A DNA stretch of 6,256 nt from an uncultured bacterium (GTDB lineage: Bacteria; Cyanobacteriota; Vampirovibrionia; Gastranaerophilales; Gastranaerophilaceae): positions 1 to 6,256 of the forward strand of contig CAMHDG010000100.1 of the NCBI GenBank assembly GCA_946183815.1, in the 5' to 3' direction. Position numbers and translations under genes: made by a program. A model generated the notes under the pieces. The model was given only the letters and a program-made list of their open reading frames with translations. It had not been told where the DNA came from and did no database searches. Positions 1 to 5,491 of the stretch are shown piece after piece (the first letter of the stretch is position 1; each line of letters begins with the position of its first letter).

Positions 1-103
1 GGCAGAGTGCCACTACGACATATTTTTACTATTTAATTTTCAATTTTTTTATATTCGGTGGCGTATACCTTACCTCTCACAAACAATACTTAATTGTTTG
101 TTC
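1..103. repeat. Repeat copy A (103 bp)
   Basis: This copy carries the AT-rich middle (about 23-55). Its hairpin has stem CAAACAAT (80-87) and ATTGTTTG (93-100) around loop ACTTA (88-92). Positions 1-66 match copy C (182-247) with one difference, C56 versus T237. The second half diverges from copies B and C, including within the hairpin arms. Confidence 0.85.
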
Positions 104-181
104 GGCAGAGTGCCACTACGACATATTTTACGTGATGCGTATGCCTCCCCTCTCTCAAAACGATACTTAATCGTTTTGTTC
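104..181. repeat. Repeat copy B (78 bp, short form)
   Basis: This copy lacks about 27 bp of the AT-rich middle found in A and C; a short TACGTGATGCGTAT-like segment takes its place. The hairpin is CAAAACGAT (156-164) and ATCGTTTTG (170-178) with loop ACTTA (165-169). From 138 to 181 it differs from copy C (243-286) at a single base. Confidence 0.85.
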
Positions 182-286
182 GGCAGAGTGCCACTACGAC
201 ATATTTTTACTATTTAATTTTCAATTTTTTTATATTTGGTGGCGTATCCCTCCCCTCTCTCAAAACGATACTTAATCGTTTTGTTC
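182..286. repeat. Repeat copy C (105 bp)
   Basis: The first half matches copy A almost exactly and the second half matches copy B almost exactly, so the copy is a mosaic. The hairpin is CAAAACGAT (261-269) and ATCGTTTTG (275-283) with loop ACTTA (270-274). Confidence 0.85.
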
Positions 287-308
287 GGCAGAGTGCCTCT
301 ACGACATA
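287..308. repeat. Partial repeat copy D (core only)
   Basis: The GGCAGAGTGCC hairpin is intact. The next bases read TCTACGACATA rather than ACTACGACATA, and similarity is then lost in AT-rich sequence. This marks the inner edge of the array. Confidence 0.75.
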
Positions 309-350
309 AATTTATTATAAATCAAATATTATCTTTTAGCAATAATATCA

Positions 351-371
351 AACCAAAAAACCGCCGGTTTT
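351..371 (-). terminator. Weak intrinsic terminator after hemW
   Basis: Read on the minus strand, a stem of AAAACC (371-366) and GGTTTT (362-357) encloses a three-base loop, and the run of T extends to six (360-355). It begins 38 bases after the hemW stop codon, a suitable place to end the glycosyltransferase-hemW transcript. The stem is short and only two pairs are G-C, so termination may be partial. A second, all-A/T dyad (ATATTA 373-378 and TAATAT 382-387) lies between it and the stop codon. Confidence 0.45.
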
Positions 372-408
372 AATATTAGTCTAATATCGATAAACAATAA
401 TTTACCCC

Positions 409-1527
409 TTATCCCTCAATAAATTCTGATAAAATAATATTACTCAACAAAAAACCGTTAGTATCTTTATTATCAGATAATCTGTATCCTTTTTCCGTTT
501 CTTCAACATGCCCGCTTAATAAATATTTATCCAGAGTATTTTTATATTTTTGATAAAAATCTATCCCAAAATCAGTGTTTATTTCTTTAACATTAATCCC
601 TTCAAACAATCTAAATCCGAGAAAAATTCTTTCCTCCAGCATTTCCTGTTTTGTCAGGAATTTCCCAAACTCACGTTCAACAGGTGAGTCCATATATTCG
701 TCAATATCAACAGTATTAGAATATCTTACCCCATCAACATAACCATGAGCAGACAGACCAAACCCATAGTATGAACCACATTTCCAATAATTTGTATTGT
801 GTTTTGAATTATACCCTTTTTTAGAGTAATTACTTATCTCATAATGCTCAAACCCACTTGCACCGGTAACTTCACCTGCCATTACATACATATCCGCCTG
901 AATATCATCACTTGGAATATTATCTGGCATGTGGTCATAAAAATAACAACCCTCTTCAATTTTTAACCCATACAAAGACAAATGCTTAATATCAAGTGAA
1001 ACAATTTCTTCCAAATCATGCCTGAACCCCTCAACTGTCTGATTTGGAAGCCCGTAAATCAAATCAAGGCTGATATTTTCAAACCCTGAATTTTTAGTAA
1101 TTTCTACCGCCTTATAAATCTCATCGGCACTATGCCGCCTGCCTATAAGTTTTAAAATATTATCATCAAAACTTTGAGCACCCATGCTTATACGGTTAAC
1201 ACCCGCCGTCTTTAACTCTTGCATATACTCGTGGTTGACATCATTGGGGTTGATTTCGACAGTAACTTCCGCACCGTCTTCTAAACAAAACTTGTTAATA
1301 ATTTTTGAAAGTTCCTGCCCGCTCATAACCGATGGAGTTCCACCGCCTATATATAGTGTTTTTAGAGGGTCATTATTGTAATAATAATCAATTTCTTTCA
1401 GCAAAGAATAGAAATACCCGAGTTTTTTTTCTAAATCAGTTCCTGATACAAACGAGCAATATTTACACTTGCTTTTGCAAAAAGGGATATGGATATATGC
1501 ACTTTTTACAGAAGTATCAGAGTGCAT
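409..1527 (-). CDS. hemW: Heme chaperone HemW-type radical SAM protein
   Basis: The 372-residue product fits the usual HemW length. The N-terminal radical SAM domain opens with YIHIPF and a C17-x3-C21-x2-C24 cluster motif that would hold a 4Fe-4S cluster and S-adenosylmethionine. True HemN enzymes carry a further cysteine just after this motif; here residues 25-26 are Ser-Phe, which argues against coproporphyrinogen dehydrogenase. GGGTPS follows at 61-66, then EINPND near 91, the RISMGAQSF stretch at 112-120 and the LDLIYGLP stretch at 154-161. HNTNYW at 243-248 matches the HNxxYW motif linked to heme binding in HemW. A HemN_C-like domain occupies about 295-365. From family knowledge the protein is cytosolic and inserts heme into respiratory proteins; its client here is unknown. 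Its ATG overlaps the stop codon of the upstream glycosyltransferase gene (TAATG), so translation is probably coupled. A GAGGA element (1540-1544) lies 12 bases upstream, rather far for independent initiation. Confidence 0.92.
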   Translation of the reverse strand: MHSDTSVKSAYIHIPFCKSKCKYCSFVSGTDLEKKLGYFYSLLKEIDYYYNNDPLKTLYIGGGTPSVMSGQELSKIINKFCLEDGAEVTVEINPNDVNHEYMQELKTAGVNRISMGAQSFDDNILKLIGRRHSADEIYKAVEITKNSGFENISLDLIYGLPNQTVEGFRHDLEEIVSLDIKHLSLYGLKIEEGCYFYDHMPDNIPSDDIQADMYVMAGEVTGASGFEHYEISNYSKKGYNSKHNTNYWKCGSYYGFGLSAHGYVDGVRYSNTVDIDEYMDSPVEREFGKFLTKQEMLEERIFLGFRLFEGINVKEINTDFGIDFYQKYKNTLDKYLLSGHVEETEKGYRLSDNKDTNGFLLSNIILSEFIEG

Positions 1528-3080
1528 TATTTATGTCTTTCCTCATTCTTTGCGATTGCATCTATTAAATTGACCACATTAACTTTTTCAAAAGCATCAC
1601 ACGAGTTCCATATAACTGTCGGAAGAATATCCCCAGGTTTTCTGTTAGAGAATGGGAATTTACAGAACCCGTGTATTTGGTTTACCGTTCCGTCAATATT
1701 TGGTTCAAAATATTTGCAACATTGGCATAGCCTTAAAGTGTATCCGTAACTTTCCAGTTTTTGTGCGATTTCTCCTATTGCATCTATTGCACGCAAATGA
1801 TTTTTGGTTTTATATTTTTTATTCTTGTTTATAAAAATAATTTTCGTAAACTTTTCTTCTGAAACAATTTCCAATTTACAAGGATAATATCTTTTTCCGT
1901 CATATACAAAAGCCTGAAGCGCTAATTTTTCTATATGTTTAATATCTTCACTCTTGAACAGACATTTTCTGATAAATCTTAACGGTGGGAAATTATAAAC
2001 CACCTTACAAAAAGCATAGAATGGGTATAAAAACAGGTATAAATGTTCTTTTGAATGAATTTTAGAATGTAATAAACTTACGCAAAAAGCAATAAGAAAT
2101 ATAGCAATTTCTGCCCCGACTACATAATAATTCAATAAACATTTTACGCTAAACGCATAATTAAATACTAAATAATAACCTAAAATTACGGTTAGACAAT
2201 TTGGATATATTAACGACCAAACTAATTCACTATATGAGAAATTATCAGGTTTTATTTTAAAAATATTCTCGAAGAATAGACTTAATCGTTTTGATAAAGA
2301 CGGAGTTTCCATCTCATAAGTATTAACCCCTATATAAATTTTTGCATCAGGATTAAAACCGATTTTGACATCTATATCAGCAATAGAAAGTGAATACTTT
2401 AATTCATCATTACGGGTTTTTACATTGACTGAACCCATTTCATCAACTATATCTTTTTTCATAGCAAGTATGTCAGAGTTAACCAAATTGTTGAACCCTA
2501 ACATATAACGAGATTTGAAGATAAAGTTATTTTTATATAAATTAAATGAATATTTTATATTATCTATTAAAGACAAATGCTCATTACAAATAAGAGAAGT
2601 AGCACCAGTAACCACATCTTCTTTCTGTAAGGAATTATTGATTTCGTCTAAAAAGTCACTGTTTACATAATATTTTGCATCTAAAAAAACGTATGCATCT
2701 AAATCACGAATAGATGAATATTTTTCGGTAATAATCGAAAAAGCCTGATCTTTTCCTATCGTATCAACATTTTTAACATTCATAACATTGATACCTAAAT
2801 CACCCTGAAACATCTGCTCTGACCCGTCAGAACAATTATCAAGCACTAATTGAATAGTATAGTTGTTATGCGGATAAGTTTGATTTTTCAACTGCTTAAT
2901 CAGATTTTCCACAGTTTCTTTATTGTTGTGAGCATAAACAACAACACATAAATTATTATACTTTTTAGCGTAATCGTTACGCACTTTTTTAGGCTTTTTT
3001 AAACCTGAAATTGCAAGTGCAGTAAAATAAACAGTGTAAACTGTTAAATACAAATAAATAAGGTAAATGATAAATTTCAT
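1527..3080 (-). CDS. Membrane-anchored GT2-like glycosyltransferase with C-terminal Cys cluster
   Basis: The product has 517 residues from the ATG at 3080, chosen because GGAG lies nine bases upstream; an ATG seven codons further up (3101) lacks a good site. Residues 1-25 form a membrane anchor. A GT-A/family 2 domain follows: VVVYAHNN (about 46-53), LDNCSDGS (80-87), GKDQAF (109-114) and FLDAKYYV (132-139) at the DxD position. RNDELKYSL (223-231) replaces the usual acidic T-E-D motif, and no QxxRW motif is seen. Hydrophobic segments occur at about 290-310, 317-337 and 347-362, as in membrane-bound GT2 proteins. The cytosolic tail from about 375 ends in C452, C454, C455, C473 and C494, suggestive of a metal site. 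By family the role would be transfer of a nucleotide-sugar unit to a cell-envelope glycan or lipid. The substrate is unknown, and the altered motifs leave catalytic activity uncertain. It is the first gene of an operon with hemW. Confidence 0.75.
   Translation of the reverse strand: MKFIIYLIYLYLTVYTVYFTALAISGLKKPKKVRNDYAKKYNNLCVVVYAHNNKETVENLIKQLKNQTYPHNNYTIQLVLDNCSDGSEQMFQGDLGINVMNVKNVDTIGKDQAFSIITEKYSSIRDLDAYVFLDAKYYVNSDFLDEINNSLQKEDVVTGATSLICNEHLSLIDNIKYSFNLYKNNFIFKSRYMLGFNNLVNSDILAMKKDIVDEMGSVNVKTRNDELKYSLSIADIDVKIGFNPDAKIYIGVNTYEMETPSLSKRLSLFFENIFKIKPDNFSYSELVWSLIYPNCLTVILGYYLVFNYAFSVKCLLNYYVVGAEIAIFLIAFCVSLLHSKIHSKEHLYLFLYPFYAFCKVVYNFPPLRFIRKCLFKSEDIKHIEKLALQAFVYDGKRYYPCKLEIVSEEKFTKIIFINKNKKYKTKNHLRAIDAIGEIAQKLESYGYTLRLCQCCKYFEPNIDGTVNQIHGFCKFPFSNRKPGDILPTVIWNSCDAFEKVNVVNLIDAIAKNEERHK
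1540..1544 (-). promoter_or_regulatory. Ribosome binding site of hemW, inside the upstream gene
   Basis: GAGGA on the minus strand lies within the last codons of the glycosyltransferase gene, 12 bases before the hemW ATG. The spacing is longer than ideal. With the TAATG stop-start overlap, re-initiation by ribosomes finishing the upstream gene is the likelier route. Confidence 0.45.
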
Positions 3081-3089
3081 AATACAAAT

Positions 3090-3093
3090 CTCC
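3090..3093 (-). promoter_or_regulatory. Ribosome binding site deciding the glycosyltransferase start
   Basis: GGAG lies nine bases before the ATG at 3080, and the protein begun there opens directly with a membrane segment (MKFIIYLIYL). The alternative ATG at 3101 has only a weak AAGATAA-like element and would add MALEICI before the anchor. Confidence 0.65.
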
Positions 3094-3094
3094 A

Positions 3095-3121
3095 AAGCCA
3101 TGTTATCTTAAAAAATGGCTT
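3095..3121 (-). promoter_or_regulatory. Leader stem-loop next to the glycosyltransferase RBS
   Basis: AAGCCAT (3095-3101) and ATGGCTT (3115-3121) form a perfect seven-pair stem with a 13-base loop, immediately 5' of the GGAG on the mRNA. A separate seven-base complement of the ribosome binding site region, CTCCAAA in the mRNA (3158-3152), lies further upstream and would compete with this stem at two bases. A regulatory role is an inference. Confidence 0.3.
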
Positions 3122-3188
3122 AAATCAACATGAACATTGATATCTCATCTATTTGGAGGAGAAAAACAGGGCAGATATTTTTTAGAAA

Positions 3189-3216
3189 ATTATGAACTAT
3201 TGTAATTTAAAGACAA
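3189..3216 (-). promoter_or_regulatory. Candidate sigma-70-type promoter for the glycosyltransferase-hemW operon
   Basis: On the minus strand, TTGTCT (3216-3211; four of six consensus positions) is followed after 16 bases by CATAAT (3194-3189; five of six). Transcription would start near 3182 and give a leader of about 100 bases. The site lies just downstream of the HEAT gene terminator, where a new promoter is needed. In sequence this AT-rich, chance matches are common. Confidence 0.4.
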
Positions 3217-3225
3217 TAAGACAAC

Positions 3226-3258
3226 AAAAAAAAGCGGATGGGGTACATCCGCCTTTTT
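3226..3258 (-). terminator. Strong intrinsic terminator after the HEAT-repeat gene
   Basis: A perfect seven-pair, GC-rich stem GCGGATG (3234-3240) and CATCCGC (3246-3252) encloses a five-base loop. On the minus strand it runs directly into eight T (A8 at 3226-3233 on the plus strand), about 36 bases after the HEAT stop codon. The plus-strand side also has five T (3254-3258), so it could act in both directions, although no plus-strand gene is seen to its left. Confidence 0.9.
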
Positions 3259-3287
3259 AATGTGAATTATTTTAAATAAAACTGTGA

Positions 3288-4142
3288 TTAAACTGTAGCC
3301 GGTTTCTTTTGAGCAGTTGCTCCGGGAATTGATTGCCAGTTAGCAGCCATAATCTTTTTGAAAGATTTAAGAGCAGTGTCTTCTAATTCACCCAATTCTT
3401 CTGCTTGCATAATTAATTCTCTTAACGGAAGCAGTGCTCTTTGGTCACGAAGAACACCTAACGCTGCAGCAGCGCCTGCTCTAACTAATTCATTTTCTTT
3501 TTCGTCTTTCATAACTTCAATCAAAGCAGGAACTGCTTTTACATCGTTCAATTTGCCTAATGAAGTTACTGCGTAAATTCTAACATTTACCCATTCGTCA
3601 TATAACATGTTGATAATCTTATCAACTGCTTTTTTGTTTCCGATTTCACCTAACGCTCTTGTTGCATCACAACGAACATTAACTTTTTCGTGGTCTAATG
3701 AACCCATCAAAGCATCTGTTGCTACATCACCAATTTCGATTAAAGCATCTGTTGCTGTAATACAAACTTGTGGGTTTTCATCATTAAGAGCCTCTACTAA
3801 CGGTTCAACTACAATCTTACCGCCCAGACGACCTAAAGCACGTGCTGCACGAACTCTTACATCAACGTTTCTGTCTTCTCTTAATGATTCAATTAAATAT
3901 TCTGTTGCTTTTGAATCACCTAATTCACCAAGCGCTCTTGCTGCATATAAACGAACAGAACCATTTTTATCGTTTCTTAATACGTCAATCAATGGTTCAA
4001 CGGCTGCTGAATCACCCATTTCGCCCAATACACGAGCCGCATTATATCTAACCTTTTCTGAACTGCTTGTTTTCAAATCGGCTAATAGTTCTTCAAAAGA
4101 TTTTTTTACTTGTTTTTTCTTACCAATCACAGATATAGTCAT
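3288..4142 (-). CDS. HEAT-repeat (PBS lyase-like repeat) protein
   Basis: The 284-residue product is almost wholly built of about seven HEAT-like repeats of 29-35 residues, starting near 14, 46, 78, 109, 140, 169 and 201. The recurring pattern is V-R-x-x-A-A-R-A-L-G-x-(L/I)-G-(D/N), seen for example at 63-76, 95-108 and 156-169. Such solenoids are protein-binding scaffolds. The repeat type was first described in phycobilisome lyases, but it is widespread and does not imply pigment metabolism here. There is no signal peptide or membrane segment, so it should be cytosolic. The N-terminus is basic (GKKKQVKK, 7-14) and the C-terminal 25 residues leave the repeat pattern. The ATG is well supported by GGAGG seven bases upstream. 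A strong ribosome binding site, its own strong terminator and regular codon use suggest good expression as a single-gene unit. The binding partner is unknown. Confidence 0.88.
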   Translation of the reverse strand: MTISVIGKKKQVKKSFEELLADLKTSSSEKVRYNAARVLGEMGDSAAVEPLIDVLRNDKNGSVRLYAARALGELGDSKATEYLIESLREDRNVDVRVRAARALGRLGGKIVVEPLVEALNDENPQVCITATDALIEIGDVATDALMGSLDHEKVNVRCDATRALGEIGNKKAVDKIINMLYDEWVNVRIYAVTSLGKLNDVKAVPALIEVMKDEKENELVRAGAAAALGVLRDQRALLPLRELIMQAEELGELEDTALKSFKKIMAANWQSIPGATAQKKPATV

Positions 4143-4149
4143 TTAGTAA

Positions 4150-4154
4150 CCTCC
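4150..4154 (-). promoter_or_regulatory. Consensus ribosome binding site of the HEAT-repeat gene
   Basis: GGAGG on the minus strand with a seven-base spacer before the ATG at 4142. This is among the best-matched initiation sites in the window and fixes the start. Confidence 0.85.
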
Positions 4155-4204
4155 GACATACAATATTAAATAATTCACACTACTTCTATATAAAAACTTT
4201 TTGT

Positions 4205-4261
4205 TTATGATATTTGCCTTTTTCTTTGTTGATTATGTACTTTTGTTAAGTTCGTTTTCAT
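4205..4261 (-). CDS. Possible 18-residue basic small ORF in the HEAT gene leader
   Basis: An ATG at 4261 opens a frame of 18 codons ending in TAA, predicted MKTNLTKVHNQQRKRQIS, with five Lys or Arg. An AAGGAG element (4276-4281) lies 14 bases upstream, longer than usual spacing. It ends about 60 bases before the HEAT start. An ORF this short arises easily by chance; it is listed only because of the nearby ribosome binding site match and its place in a long leader. Confidence 0.18.
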   Translation of the reverse strand: MKTNLTKVHNQQRKRQIS

Positions 4262-4311
4262 ATAGTTGTTAATTTCTCCTTGATAAATGTAATTTATACA
4301 CTTATTCAGTA

Positions 4312-4326
4312 ATAGTAATATACTAT
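4312..4326. promoter_or_regulatory. Perfect dyad ATAGTA-ATA-TACTAT, possible operator
   Basis: Six-base arms around a three-base centre in the region expected to hold the HEAT gene promoter. Symmetry of this kind fits a dimeric regulator site. All but two pairs are A-T, so chance is a real alternative. Confidence 0.22.
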
Positions 4327-4448
4327 ATTTTTTTAATTTTTGCCATACTCTTTTATATATTTGAACGGGTAATCTTAATTTTTGTTTATAATCGGGTTGA
4401 AAACACCGTCATAACTTGATTTTATATTTTACAATATTTTTGAATTTA

Positions 4449-5462
4449 TTACTCACTGGGGATAGTAATAATAAATTCACTACCGACACCAACCTCACTT
4501 TTTACATCTATTTTCCCTTTGTGTTTATCTATGATTTTTGAGGATATTGCAAGTCCTAAGCCTGTTCCTATTCCTGCACCTTTTGTTGTATAACCTGCTT
4601 CAAATATTTTATTAGTATCTTTTATCCCTTTTCCGTTATCTTTGATTGATATAATAAGATTTTTATCTGCGTATTTTGTTGTAATAATTATTTCGCCTTC
4701 TTTTTCTATCGCCTGACAAGCGTTTACAAGTATATTCATAAACACCTGATTTAACATATTTGGATAACATTTAATAAGCGGAATGTCGCCATAGTGCTTG
4801 GTCACAGTAATTCCATGTTTTGTTTCATGCCTGATTAAATCAAGAGTTAAGTCAAGTTCTTTATTTATATCCGCCTCCTGAACCTCAGCCTCATCAAGAC
4901 GGACAAACTTTTTCAATGATATTACAAGTTGGTTTATACGCTGGATTGCAACCTTATCCGTTGAATTTATATCATTAAATATTTGGGATAATTTTTCATC
5001 CTCAATTTTTTTTATCAATTTTGAAAATATCTCATTATTAGATTTTATAGCAGCGACAGGGGTATTAATTTCGTGTGCAACACCTGCTATAAGTTGACCC
5101 AGTGATGCCATTTTTTCTGAATTTATCAACTGCAGTTGGGTATCGTTAAGTTCTTTCACTGTCTTTTTAAGTTCTTCCACTGTTTCGAGGTTCTTTTTAT
5201 ACAATTTTGCGTGAACAATAGCGGTTGCTAGTTGGGAAGAGATATTCTCTAAAATATCCATTTCTTCGTTCAACTCACGCTTCTGACGTGAAACAAGAAC
5301 AACTACGCCTAAAAGTTCTTTCATATAATATATAGGAATAACAATTCTCTGGGCAGACTCTTTAAAAGGCTTTGCTGACATATACTCTTTTAAACAATGG
5401 ATATGAGATATCTCTTTATTCCCTATTTTCCGCATTACCAAAGAATCAAACATAATAGGCAT
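4449..5462 (-). CDS. Sensor histidine kinase, C-terminal fragment (GAF remainder, HisKA, HATPase)
   Basis: This 337-residue open stretch holds the catalytic half of the split kinase. Residues 1-85 read as the second half of a GAF domain, including IVIPIYYMKELLGVVVLVS. A coiled-coil linker (about 86-115) leads to the H-box SLGQLIAGVAHEINTPV, with phosphoacceptor H130. The ATPase domain shows the N box (N243 and N247 in QVFMNILVNACQAI), G1 box DNGKGI (275-280), F box near 286-293 and G2 box GTGLGLAIS (299-307). All motifs needed for autophosphorylation look intact. No good ribosome binding site precedes the ATG at 5462, and that codon falls inside a domain, so it is unlikely to be a natural start; residue 1 corresponds to residue 214 of the repaired protein. 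No response regulator is in the window. Confidence 0.85.
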   Translation of the reverse strand: MPIMFDSLVMRKIGNKEISHIHCLKEYMSAKPFKESAQRIVIPIYYMKELLGVVVLVSRQKRELNEEMDILENISSQLATAIVHAKLYKKNLETVEELKKTVKELNDTQLQLINSEKMASLGQLIAGVAHEINTPVAAIKSNNEIFSKLIKKIEDEKLSQIFNDINSTDKVAIQRINQLVISLKKFVRLDEAEVQEADINKELDLTLDLIRHETKHGITVTKHYGDIPLIKCYPNMLNQVFMNILVNACQAIEKEGEIIITTKYADKNLIISIKDNGKGIKDTNKIFEAGYTTKGAGIGTGLGLAISSKIIDKHKGKIDVKSEVGVGSEFIITIPSE

Positions 5463-5491
5463 GCCTGTTTCTTCTTCATCTAACGTATAGG

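Larger units (their letters stand above)
1..308. repeat. Tandem array of a 78-105 bp hairpin-bearing repeat, three full copies plus a partial
   Basis: Four copies of the core GGCAGAGTGCC followed by (A/T)CTACGACATA start at 1, 104, 182 and 287, giving periods of 103, 78 and 105 bp. Each full copy has three parts: a GGCA-GAG-TGCC mini-hairpin, an AT-rich or shortened middle, and a pyrimidine tract (CCTCTCTC or similar) leading into a perfect A/T-rich hairpin with loop ACTTA, followed by TTC and the next copy. No reading frame runs through the array; on the minus strand the conserved ATG is followed after one codon by TAG. The spacer segments are themselves repeated, so this is not a CRISPR array. 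It lies downstream of hemW. Its function is unknown; a dispersed non-coding repeat family or a MITE-like remnant is possible. Confidence 0.9.
4143..4448. other. AT-rich intergenic region between the kinase and HEAT genes
   Basis: About 306 bases without a confident gene. It should hold the promoter of the HEAT gene; TATA-rich minus-strand candidates exist (TATATAG near 4186-4192 and TATAAA near 4296), but none has a convincing -35 partner. No GC-rich terminator hairpin is seen after the kinase stop codon. The region also holds a perfect small dyad at 4312-4326 and a doubtful 18-codon ORF at 4205-4261. Confidence 0.6.

Noticed and set aside
1..308. CRISPR array
   Set aside because: The intervals between the conserved cores are themselves near-identical among copies rather than unique, and the periods (103, 78, 105) are too long and irregular. 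No cas gene is present.
409..1527. Oxygen-independent coproporphyrinogen III dehydrogenase (HemN)
   Set aside because: The cysteine that follows the CxxxCxxC motif in HemN is absent, the protein is shorter than HemN, and the HNxxYW motif points to HemW.
1184..1834. Several short plus-strand open frames across hemW and the glycosyltransferase gene
   Set aside because: They overlap two well-supported minus-strand genes, overlap one another, and have no recognisable motifs or suitable ribosome binding sites.
3081..3101. Glycosyltransferase start at the ATG at 3101
   Set aside because: It lacks a good ribosome binding site and lies inside a stem-loop, whereas the ATG at 3080 has GGAG at nine bases and begins directly with the membrane anchor.
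3288..4142. Phycobilisome bilin lyase
   Set aside because: Only the generic HEAT-type repeats support it. No phycobiliprotein or pigment gene is nearby, and such repeats are common scaffolds.
3607..4146. Long plus-strand open frame antisense to the HEAT gene
   Set aside because: It is a mirror of the repetitive, strongly biased coding sequence on the other strand. It lacks a good ribosome binding site and has no recognisable protein character.
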